Shown here in pieces: positions 34,010 through 43,858 of a stretch of 64,000 nucleotides of DNA. The stretch's first letter is position 1. Each line of letters starts with the position of its first letter. Both the position numbers and the translations under genes were made by a program. Under the pieces are notes generated by a model. It ran no database searches and was not told the origin of the DNA. It worked only from the letters and a program-made list of their open reading frames with translations. The DNA is from Begonia masoniana (taxonomy: Eukaryota > Streptophyta > Magnoliopsida > Cucurbitales > Begoniaceae): NCBI GenBank assembly GCA_022432975.1, contig CM039510.1, positions 8,772,414-8,836,413 of the forward strand. Direction: 5' to 3'.

Positions 34010-35075
34010 GGAAATGAATAGTGAAAAGGTAGAAAATGAAGAGCGAAAAGGTAGAAAATGAATAGCGAAAAGTAGGGGTGTGCAAACCGAACCGGAACCG
34101 GTGAATTAGGTTCGGTTTTCATCGGTTTTGAGCATAGGTTCGGTTCGAATCGGTTTCATTTTATAGGAAACAGTGAATTAGGTTCGGTTTTCGGTTTGGA
34201 TCGGTCAAAACCGATCAAAACCGAACCGAACCGGACCTTAACTAAAAAACACAAAAAAAATCAAAAAAATTAAAGTTGGTCGAAAGTTCTAATTCTTTAA
34301 CAAAACTGGTGTGAGGTTCTCTCTAAAACTATATATCTTTTGAAAGCATGCTTGGAAATATTGCCATCAGATTACTATTAATTCTTTTTTTGGCAACAGT
34401 CCTGAACTGCCAAACCAATCCAAACCATTGTGTAGTGGATGGTTTGGTAAATACTTGAGAATTTTGAGTTTGTGTCATTATAGTTTCTTAGATTGTATAT
34501 TTAGTTTGGTTGGGTTTAGTTTAATTTTTTATGGATATTTATTGATTTGGTCTCATTTTCATGATTAATTTATTAACTTTCAGCAATAACTGGTTTTGTT
34601 ATGAAAAAGTGTTCAAAACCGACTTATTCCCAGTAGACTTACAATCCTTTTGAGGTTGTTTTTTTGAATACTTGTACATATTTAATTTGACTATATATCT
34701 AATTGTTTTTTATCTCTCCCAATTTAAATTTACATTTTTTTTTATTTTTTGGAAAATAGGTTGTAAAACCGAAACCGAACCGAAACCGAACCAAAAGTTT
34801 AGGTTCGGTTTTGGTATGCTGCAAAACCGGTTTCAGTTTTGTAATTCCGAAACCGAAACCGATCGATTCGGTTCGGCTTCTCTCCAAAACCGAACCGAAA
34901 CCGGTTTTGCACACCCCTAGCGAAAAGGTAGGAACATATGTGAAAAGAAAATGAATAGCGAAAAGGTAGGAAATGAATAGCGAAAAGGTAGGAAATGAAT
35001 AGCAAAAAGGTAGGAAATGAATAGCGAAAAGGTAGGAATGTATGTGAAAAGGAAATGAATAGCGAAAAGGTAAGA
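34010..35075. repeat. AATAGCGAAAAGGTAGGAAATG tandem tract in LTR O
   Basis: Short direct repeats of about 20-22 bp built on GCGAAAAGGTAG, interrupted by the hAT element. The hAT target duplication GCGAAAAG is one repeat word. Confidence 0.8.
34073..34919. mobile_element. Non-autonomous hAT-like element 1
   Basis: Terminal inverted repeats TAGGGGTGTGCAAA and TTTGCACACCCCTA, an 8-bp target duplication GCGAAAAG (34065-34072 and 34920-34927) and subterminal clusters of CCGAACCGAAACCGG words in both orientations. It has no transposase. The 847-bp element is related to the one at 54017-54570. Confidence 0.88.
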
Positions 35076-35430
35076 TGATTGCATGATTTTACGAACCGCA
35101 TACGCATAGCACGCATCTTCATTTACGAGACTTGCTGAGCCTTTATCTCATAGTTGTCTGTATGGCATAGGTGATCTTGATACAGGTGAGGACGAGATCC
35201 CTCCACCCGAGGAATGATCAGTTGAAGAAAGATGGCCCGTGAGAGTGTGCTGGTGTAGTTGGTACGCTTTTTAACCCGTGGGAAAGTAAGTAAATGTTTT
35301 GATGATTGAATAGATAGAGTCGTAGGAAAATTGTATAGATAGAACATTATAGGATATTGGTATCTGGATATCTGATAGTTTGATGTTTTGGGAAACTTGT
35401 TTTATAACATGCTTTGTTAAACCTTTTATT

Positions 35431-35985
35431 GGAAATATACTGGAACTGCTTGGTGATTTAAAACAGGGGAAATTGTTTTGTTTTTAAACGGATCCGCGCA
35501 GTTCGTTTTCGAGGAAGTTTACCATGTTTTTAATATGTTTTAAATTGGTTTTGTGTGACGTGTTGAGTGAGAATTGTATAGGGGATAGGATATGTTTAGG
35601 GTCGTTTATTTGGTGGATGACGAAATGCGAAATGAGTAAGGTTATGAATGGTTTTATGTTGAAATGTTTTAGTGTGTAGTTGTAGTAAGGAAAATGTGCA
35701 GGGAAGAGGAAATATACTGGAACTGCTTGGTGATTTAAAACAGGGGAAATTCTTTAGTTTTTAAGCGGATCCACGCAGTTCGTTTTCGAGGAAGTTTACC
35801 ATGTTTTTAATATGTTTTAAATTGGTTTCGTGTGACGTGTTGAGTGAGAATTGTATAGGGGATATGATATGTTTAGGGTCATTTATTTAATGGATGACGA
35901 AATGCGAAATGAGTAAGGTTATGAATGATTTTATGTTGAAATGTTTTAGTGTGTAGTTGTGGTAAGGAAAATGTGCAGGGAAGAA
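35431..35985 (+). repeat. 277-bp tandem duplication in LTR O
   Basis: GGAAATATACTGGAACTGCT and the following sequence recurs at 35708 with few differences. It is a plain duplication inside the LTR, with no coding content. Confidence 0.85.
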
Positions 35986-36024
35986 GGAAGAAGAGAGGGG
36001 CAAGCTCCCTGGAATTTTGGATTC

Positions 36025-36205
36025 CAGAGAGGTTGCCGATCGATCGCCTAAGGAGGTGATCGATCGGCAATTATGATCGCCACTCTCTGGAAATTCCAGA
36101 GAGTGTGACGATCGATCGCCTGATGTGGGGGCGATCGATCGCCCCCTATTTTTAGGAGCCGATCGATCGGCTGTCATGCAGCCGATCGATCGCCCCTATT
36201 ATTTG
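36025..36205. repeat. CGATCGATCG zone of LTR O
   Basis: Palindromic words GATCGATCGCC, GATCGATCGGC and CCGATCGATCGGC occur six or more times in 180 bases, with an inverted TCTGGAATTT/AAATTCCAGAGA pair. The zone lies about 260-440 bases from the LTR 3' end, the same position as in LTR S1. Confidence 0.8.
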
Positions 36206-36643
36206 TCGGCCCTCTTTACGTTTTTGCCCTCCGCGATGGTTATGTTATATTAAGTTTTATTTAATTGTTTTAATTGTTTTGTAACTTCTTTTATATTTTA
36301 TTCAAATAGTTTTAAAATAGTTTTCGAACGATTTTAACGATTCAGTCTACGATTTAAATTCCGCTCAAATGTTACGAGGTTTACAAGGATAAAAAAAATA
36401 ATAATAAAAAAAATATAAAAAAAAATATAATTCGGGAAAATAAGGGTACAGTGTTAGGGTCGCTACAACTAGACTTTTGATAGACTAGGTAGTTAATTCA
36501 TTAAGACACGAGTATAGGCACATGTTCAAGTTAGTTTTCATAAAATTGTGGCAATTAGAATGAACTACAGTTTTAATCCAAAAACAGTTGTAGAACTATT
36601 TCATGTTTCTGTGACAAACAAAAGAGTGAAAGAAGATAATTAC

Positions 36644-36853
36644 AGATCATAGCCCTCAGATAGTGAATCGCGACGATGTGGCCAATATCCCAGCATTGTT
36701 TATCAAGAGTTGCACAGATGGGTGCATTTCTGACTTCTGAAGCCATTGCTCAAGGGAGTTTCTAAAATTAACTATGGACTCGAAAGATGAGAGGTCAACC
36801 TAAAAAGCTTTGACAAGGGCATCCTTGTTCTGATCCTTTATATTCTGCATAGT
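36644..36853 (-). pseudogene. FEY: FEY-like exon 4 with both inactivating changes
   Basis: Encodes T-M-Q-N-I-K-D-Q-N then K-A-F, a TAG stop (36800-36802) where relatives have Glu before V-D-L/M-S-S-F, and later L-L-I-N-N-A-G-I-L-A-T-S-S. Near the end, after R-F-T, one extra base puts two more stops in frame; reading the E-G-Y-D motif needs the +1 frame. The exon is 210 bases, while the phases of the flanking exons require 209, which independently supports an inserted base. Acceptor TTTCCAG and donor GTAATT are intact. Exon 3 (29 bases, 36953-36981) lies just upstream. Confidence 0.85.
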
Positions 36854-37719
36854 CTGGAAATATGGGTAACAAAATACATAACAACGAAAAAAAATCAAGT
36901 TAAAAGCAGTGGAGCATTATTTTATGAAAGTACTTAGATTCAATAGGCATACCTTGGACAAAAGATGGGGTGAACGAGCAGCTGCAAAGACATACATATC
37001 AACAAATTGAAGTGCAACATATAATAGAAATAGCTTCCACAACATGCTTATAATCACAGTCCAGCACAAACACAAAATTTGAATCAAGGACGCCTTTATC
37101 TAGAACTTTAACTCTATTTATTAAAGATCATTATTTATAATAAAAATATTAAACAATTTTTGGTATCAAAAGTTGTTTGAATGACAAAGGTGGCACAATT
37201 TTAAATTCAAAATTGATTGAATCCATAGAAAAGGGGCTAATTCTAAGCATGTAAGTTTCAATATTTTCCTTGTGACAGCCCGAGACCATTACCCTTTCGG
37301 GGTCCGAGAGTCAAGCCGTCACTCCGGGACATTTAACAGAAAACGGACACATATTTTTTTTTTAACATAACAGACCGGGCTTTTAAAACAAACCTTTAAA
37401 ACTTTTCAGAAGGAGAAGACGTTCTCTAGATTTGAAAGTAAAACGAAAAACAGTTAAAGTCGGAAGGCAATAACAAACTAAAAGAAAATCAGGAGGCAGA
37501 ACAAATAACAGAAAAACAGAGAGAGAGTATGAGCTCTCTGGGATTTAAATGAAATGGAACACAGTAGAAATCCCCTGTATTTGAAAGCAAAACGGGAAAC
37601 AGAATAATATTAGGAGACGGGCTTCAGAAATAAATGACAGAATTAAAGGATAAAGCAGGAAGCATAAATAAATAAGCTAGCGGAAGACGTAGTCTAAAAA
37701 GAAGCAGTGGTGAATTCAG

Positions 37720-37872
37720 ATAAGACAAAAATGAACAGTGACCGGTGGACGTAGGCAAAAATGAACAGTGACCGGTGGACGTATGCAAAAATGAACAGTG
37801 ACCGGTGGACGTAGGCAAAAATGAACAGTGACCGGTGGACGTAGGCAAAAATGAACAGTAAACAGCGGTGGA
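37720..37872. repeat. 30-bp tandem array in LTR R2
   Basis: Five copies of a 30-bp unit, AACAGTGACCGGTGGACGTA plus AGGCAAAAATG, in the motif zone toward the 3' end of the reverse LTR. Confidence 0.9.
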
Positions 37873-39410
37873 CGTAAATTATAAGGCAACAGTGGATGAA
37901 ATTTTAAAGCAGCGGAGGATGCAATCAGAAGACATAGTTTTAAAAGCAGAATTTGACAACTTTTAACAGGAAGACAAACAAACAGAGAGCAGAAAAACGG
38001 AAAACATAAAAATCTCAGATTCTCAAACCAATTCAAAACATGGTTCTCGAACACAACAGAAGGCATAACAGAAACTTAAGAAGAATTACACTGCATGGAT
38101 AGCTCTAAAACCAGAGACCATCCATGCACAGACTATCAGAAAATATTCCAAACAATTCCAGAATACTTCAGAATGTAATTCAACTGTCAAATACAGAGGT
38201 TTTAAATATCGACACAGAATCCATACATTGTTTTAAAATCTCAAAGACAGTACAGAACTTAACATGGATTTCCAGAATTCATTATAACAGAAGTTTTTAA
38301 AACAGGAATATAGAACTTCAAAACCTTTCTTTCTCTGGACAGATTTATGTCTAGTTGCCACAAACACACCCCATGAGCTCGACCCGCCAACTACATCAGA
38401 TCATCATCTTGAGGCACAAGGTCCTCATTCACGGGTTCAGTACCTACATCAGGGAGTTCACCTATTAGTCTAAAATTCAGTAAGAACATATATATATTTA
38501 TGCAGTGATGCAAAATGCTATGCATGCGGTTTTCAGAATACAGTAACAGAACATTTCATTACGTTTCAGTGGCAGAGGGGTATAAGTGGGGCTTATAGGG
38601 GAACTGACAAGCAGAGGGTGCACTATCAGGCACATTCAGTCATTCAGCAGTTTTTCATAATCCCAGGGAGGGATAAAACCAGAGGGTCCTTGCTAAGGAC
38701 AATTTCTTTTCAGAATCCCAGGGAAGGATAAAACCAGAGGGCCAGTCCCCGTCCCACACTTAACCAATACATTTCAGTCAGATTTTATCTTGTTTAACTT
38801 CAAACCGTGTACAGAAAACAGTTTTGCATGAACTTTCGGGAAAAACGTGTATGCATGAGCATCTACTGTTGTAGCACCCGGTTTAATCACGATCTAATTA
38901 TTTAATCAAAGCGTGAGACATTATTGTTATGGAGGATTAATGACTAGGTTAATGTATGACTAAAGGAGGGCAGTATGGTAATCTGATAGTAATAAAGGTT
39001 AACGTATTTAAGGAAACTATTAATGAAGTAGCCGCCACTATTTATTTCATTTTTCCCCTCCATTCTCAGCTCCTCAGCTTAGCAGAGCGCGATAGGAGAC
39101 CCCCTTCGACTTCCTCCAGTGATTTCCTCCGAACTAGGTGAGTTTTGCTTCTATTTCTTGTTACATTGTGTCTATCGTTGGTAGGAGGGATGATAAATGA
39201 GGTTTTGAGAAGGCGGTAAGCGAGTGGTGGTTTCGGTTTAAGTTGAAATCGGGAATGCACAATGACTAGAGTTCCCAAAACAGTTTCCCTTAGATTTCTA
39301 GTGGTTTAGAATGAAGATTGGAGGAAATTTAATGTATGCTCTGTCTATGGTTTTAGGTTTGAGTAATACCCGAAGTAGCTTGAAACCAAGTTTTATTTCC
39401 AGGAGACCAA

Positions 39411-39960
39411 GTAAGTGAAGTATTGTGTGTGCCTTCGGGCCTACATCACAAAACAGTAGGTTAATGCATGTTTGAGTATTTTCTGTATGTTATGCATCAT
39501 GTTTTTGAAAAAATACGAAAATGAACTTTCATGTAATATTATGGTAAGGTGAGTACAGATTTAACTGCATTGGCGGTTAAGGGAACTAATCCACCCCTTA
39601 ACTGATTATGAGGATTTATAGCATTGGGAGAATTGATCCCACTCCCAAGAGGTCTGAGGGATCAGAATAGCTATTAAGGGACTTCATCCACCCCTTAACT
39701 GATGAAGAGGATGTATACAGATTGAACTGCCCTGGCGGTTAAGGGACTTCATCCACCCCTTAACTGATTATGAGGATGTATAGCATTGGGAGAATTGATC
39801 CCACTCCCAAGGGCAATCAAGGGATCTGATCAGTAGACAAACGATGTGCGACTAAGATGAGAAAGTAGAAACTGCATATTAGGTTTCATGTTTCAGCTTG
39901 TCATTTCATTATTGCTTTACTTACTTAGCATTAGGCTAATAGATGAGTTTTGTGATGTAG
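39411..39960 (+). promoter_or_regulatory. Candidate leader intron of element B 5' LTR
   Basis: GTAAGT, then the GCCTTCGGGC hairpin, CCTACATCACAAAAC, hairpins of the TTAAGGG/CCCTTAA and TTGGGAG/CTCCCAA types, and GTTTTGTGATGTAG/GTGAAG. A CTAAT branch-point-like word lies about 20 bases before the acceptor. The 3' LTR repeats it at 47780-48330. Confidence 0.6.
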
Positions 39961-40485
39961 GTGAAGAAGTGATAGCAGGTGTGCTTTCTGAGTCTACTGA
40001 GGACTAGACTGGTTGGAGGTGTGCATCCTTGTAATAGACTGGCAGCTGATGGGGCGGTTTAACTGGTGTCAGTGGTTGTGAAGGTTTAGTGAACATTGAT
40101 TTCAATTTGAGTATGTTAAACTTTCTAATGAAAGAAGTTGCTTGGATGTTTTCAAAAATATTTTGAGACCCTTCTGAAGTTAGTATTCCGTTAGTTTTAA
40201 TACTGGATTTTTACTGGATTTTGAGAAATGCAACGATTTGAATTATTTCTGAATGTTTCAGTAAGGTGAGTAAATTCCTTCTGTAGTTAGAGTTGTGTTG
40301 TATGGCTAGAAGTAGTTGGAGTGTCACTTTGAACTCTATCGGTAGATGGTGTCTATCAGTGGGTGTTGAGATGTAATTCTATTTTTTTTGGAAGATGAAG
40401 TTTTATTTTCATCGGAAGATTTAGCTGTATTTCTATCGGAAGATGTAAGTAGGAAAATTGTCGTTTAGTGATCGGTATGTGAAGT

Positions 40486-42173
40486 TTAGTCGATCGGATG
40501 AGGAAATCATCCGGCTGACGTCACCGGTGGATATAGAGTAAAGTCGATCGGATGAAGAAATCATCCGGCTGACGTCGGAAATCATCCGGCTGACGTCATC
40601 GGTGGATATAGAGTAAAGCCGATCGGATGAGGAAATCATCCGGCTGACGTCACCGGTGGATATAGAGTAAAGTTGATCGGATGAGGAAATCATCCGGCTG
40701 ACGTCACCGGTGGATATAGAGTAAAGTCGATCGGATGAGGAAATCATCCGGCTGACGTCACCGGTGGATATAGAGTAAAGTCGATCGGATGAGGAAATCA
40801 TCCGGCTGACGTCACCGGTGGATATAGAGTAAAGTCGATCGGATGAGGAAATCATCCGGCTGACGTCACCGGTGGATATAGAGTAAAGTCGATCGGATGA
40901 GGAAATCATCCGGCTGACGTCACCGGTGGATATAGAGTAAAGTCGATCGGATGAGGAAATCATCCGGCTGACGTCACCGGTGGATATAGAGTAAAGTCGA
41001 TCGGATGAGGAAATCATCCGGCTGACGTCACCGGTGGATATAGAGTAAAGTCGATCGGATGAGGAAATCATCCGGCTGACGTCACCGGTGGATATAGAGT
41101 AAAGTCGATCGGATGAGGAAATCATCCGGCTGACGTCACCGGTGGATATAGAGTAAAGTCGATCGGATGAGGAAATCATCCGGCTGACGTCACCGGTGGA
41201 TATAGAGTAAAGTCGATCGGATGAGGAAATCATCCGGCTGACGTCACCGGTGGATATAGAGTAAAGTCGATCGGATGAGGAAATCATCCGGCTGACGTCA
41301 CCGGTGGATATAGAGTAAAGTCGATCGGATGAGGAAATCATCCGGCTGACGTCACCGGTGGATATAGAGTAAAGTCGATCGGATGAGGAAATCATCCGGC
41401 TGACGTCACCGGTGGATATAGAGTAAAGTCGATCGGATGAGGAAATCATCCGGCTGACGTCACCGGTGGATATAGAGTAAAGTCGATCGGATGAGGAAAT
41501 CATCCGGCTGACGTCACCGGTGGATATAGAGTAAAGTCGATCGGATGAGGAAATCATCCGGCTGACGTCACCGGTGGATATAGAGTAAAGTCGATCGGAT
41601 GAGGAAATCATCCGGCTGACGTCACCGGTGGATATAGAGTAAAGTCGATCGGATGAGGAAATCATCCGGCTGACGTCACCGGTGGATATAGAGTAAAGTC
41701 GATCGGATGAGGAAATCATCCGGCTGACGTCACCGGTGGATATAGAGTAAAGTCGATCGGATGAGGAAATCATCCGGCTGACGTCACGGTGGATATAGAG
41801 TAAAGTCGATCGGATGAGGAAATCATCCGGCTGACGTCACCGGTGGATATAGAGTAAAGTCGATCGGATGAGGAAATCATCCGGCTGACGTCACCGGTGG
41901 ATATAGAGTAAAGTCGATCGGATGAGGAAATCATCCGGCTGACGTCACCGGTGGATATAGAGTAAAGTCGATCGGATGAAGAAATCATCCGGCTGACGTC
42001 ATCGGTGGATATAGAGTAAAGCCGATCGGATGAGGAAATCATCCAGCTGACGTCACCGGTGGATATAGAGTAAAGTTGATCGGATGAGGAAATCATCCGG
42101 CTGACGTCACCGGTGGATATAGAGTAAAGTCGATCGGATGAGAAAATCATCCGGCTGACGTCACCGGTTGATG
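40486..42173. repeat. 54-bp minisatellite in the 5' LTR of B, about 31 units
   Basis: Each 54-bp unit has the hairpin CGGATGA/TCATCCG (loop GGAAA), the palindrome TGACGTCA and ACCGGTGGATATAGAG. One unit is shortened near 40577 and one base is missing near 41786. The 18-residue repeat encoded on the minus strand follows from the unit length and is not a gene. Confidence 0.95.
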
Positions 42174-42573
42174 TAGGATGTATTTTGTCGTTTTGTGACC
42201 GGATGGTGTAGCCGAAACCTTGTCGTTTTGTTATCAGGAAAAGCCTTCTGTTTTCTATGTCAGTTCCTTCTGGTTGACTTCGTTCTTCGGATGATGTGTT
42301 TGACTTTATTAAATTTTAAGTATTTCACGCCTAAACCTTTATCCCTTCCGACTGAATTATTTTCTTAATATTTTATTCGATCATTCAAACACTGTTGCAT
42401 AGTTTTGCTCAACTCTATTTCGCTCGAAGATCTTTCCGCTGCAAGTTTTCATGTTTTATCAAACGTTAAAATTTAAATTCCGAAGGAAGTTTTAAATTCT
42501 GTCCAAGGTTTCTTAGTAATATCCGGGTTTTTGAGTAACAAACCGGGTTCAGAAAACTCGGGGCGTTACAGTA

Positions 42574-42584
42574 TGGTATCAGAG
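42574..42584 (+). other. Primer-binding site of element B
   Basis: TGGTATCAGAG, matching the initiator tRNA-Met 3' end, three bases after the LTR, as in element A. Confidence 0.9.
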
Positions 42585-42725
42585 ACATTGAGTTAAACCG
42601 TTCAAAAGATTACTCATCAGTGCCAATCGTTGCATGGAAGTACTCCAACGACTGTAAGTGTTTATGTTAGCCTTAGTAACTAGATGTTTTTGAAAGTAAT
42701 TAACCTTATACAGGAATCCAGTATA

Positions 42726-43858
42726 ATGGCTAGACGCCCAGGAAGACTTAGAGTGCCTAGAGAAATGCCAAACGTAAGAGGTGAAGAGGAGCCTAGTGTG
42801 ATTAGGCAGCTGACAGATTTGGTGCGTCAGCAGACTGACATAGTGTGACAACAGTCCGACCAATTAGGAGTGTTATTGAACCGAGAAGCACAAGGAAGTG
42901 CCAACTCGGGCCATGGCAATGAGCATTCTGGAGACCGATTTCGCAGGCTTCAACCGCCCACATTTGATGGAAGATCATCTAACCCGATTGTTGCTGAAGA
43001 ATGGTTAAGGAAGATTGAGAGCATGCTCTGATGTGCCAACGTCGGAGAAGGAGATAAGGTCACCCTGGCAACGTTTCATTTTGCTGGAGACGCTCAGCTT
43101 TGGTGGGAGACAATTGAGACCACCACTGATATTCTGGCTATGACTTGGTCTCAGTTTAAGGACACCTTCTTTGAGAAGTATTTTAGCAGCACCGTTCAGG
43201 CCGCGAAGAAGGTGGAGTTCATGAACTTGAAGCAGACAGGATCCGTGGCCGAGTATGTTAGACAATTTGAGTCTCTTTCCAGATTCGCTGGACACTTTAT
43301 TCACAGAAACGAAGATAAGGTATTCCAATTTATGAATGGACTGAAGCCAGAGGTGTACAGAGGGGTCAAGTATTCAGGTTTTAAAGGTTTGCCTTTCAGT
43401 GAAGTTGTGTCCATAGCCTTGGAGGTGGAGGAAGCCGAGATAAAATGTTCTGGGCCGAAGGAAGTCCCACGAAAGTTCGTTCAACCCCAACAACAGAGAG
43501 GAATGAAGAGGCCAAGTGAGGGCCAGTATAGTCAAGGAATGGGAAAGAAAGTACCAGATACTAAGATGTTTCCTCAGTGCCCAAAGTGTTCGAAGAACCA
43601 CCCGGGCGAGTGCAGATTTGGGACAAATAAATGTTTTAACTGTGAAGAGGTTGGACACTCGTTCAGGGATTGCCCAAAGCCTAGAATCATCCGTTGCTTC
43701 AACTGTAATAAAGTCGGCCATATCAACAGAGACTACCCAGCCTTGAAGGGCGGACCTGCCAAGATTAAGCCAAGAATATTCTCCATGATGGAGTCGGGTG
43801 ATGAGGACCAGCCTGCTGTAGTATCAGGTACCATATTGGTTAACCTGCTTTTACTTTG
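42726..43858 (+). pseudogene. Gag region of element B, broken
   Basis: Same start (M-A-R-R-P-G-R) and layout as Gag of element A. TGA stops at 42846-42848 (codon 41) and 43029-43031 (codon 102) interrupt it, and a 7-base deletion near 43843 relative to element A throws the protease out of frame. The last Cys of the second zinc knuckle is Tyr (43734-43736). The capsid and knuckle coding between 43140 and 43859 is otherwise readable. Confidence 0.9.

Larger units (their letters stand above)
23850..36467 (+). mobile_element. Solo LTR O, in FEY-like intron 4, itself invaded twice
   Basis: Starts TGTAACACCCGGTTTTAATC and ends AGGGTCGCTACA, with a perfect target duplication ACTAG at 23845-23849 and 36468-36472. 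Element A (25034-33964) and an hAT element (34073-34919) are inserted in it; without them it is about 2.8 kb. Its arms are CCTACGCCATGC (24859-24870, after CAG/GTAAGT at 24827) and GTATGGCATAGG (35160-35171). Confidence 0.92.
38870..42570 (+). repeat. 5' LTR of element B
   Basis: TGTAGCACCCGGTTTAATC ... CGGGGCGTTACA, with TATTTAAGG at 39005, leader-intron signals at 39411-39960 (donor CCAA/GTAAGT, arms 39440-39454 and 39947-39961, five hairpins between) and a greatly expanded 54-bp array. Confidence 0.95.

Noticed and set aside
34672..35122. ORFs rich in Arg/Phe/Glu-Thr repeats at the hAT ends (also 53995-54656)
   Set aside because: They are translations of CCGAACCGAAACC subterminal repeats of non-autonomous hAT elements.
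40433..42150. 446- and 126-codon minus-strand ORFs with an 18-residue repeat
   Set aside because: Direct consequence of the 54-bp unit length in the LTR array; the 3' LTR has only five units, so it is not a conserved protein.
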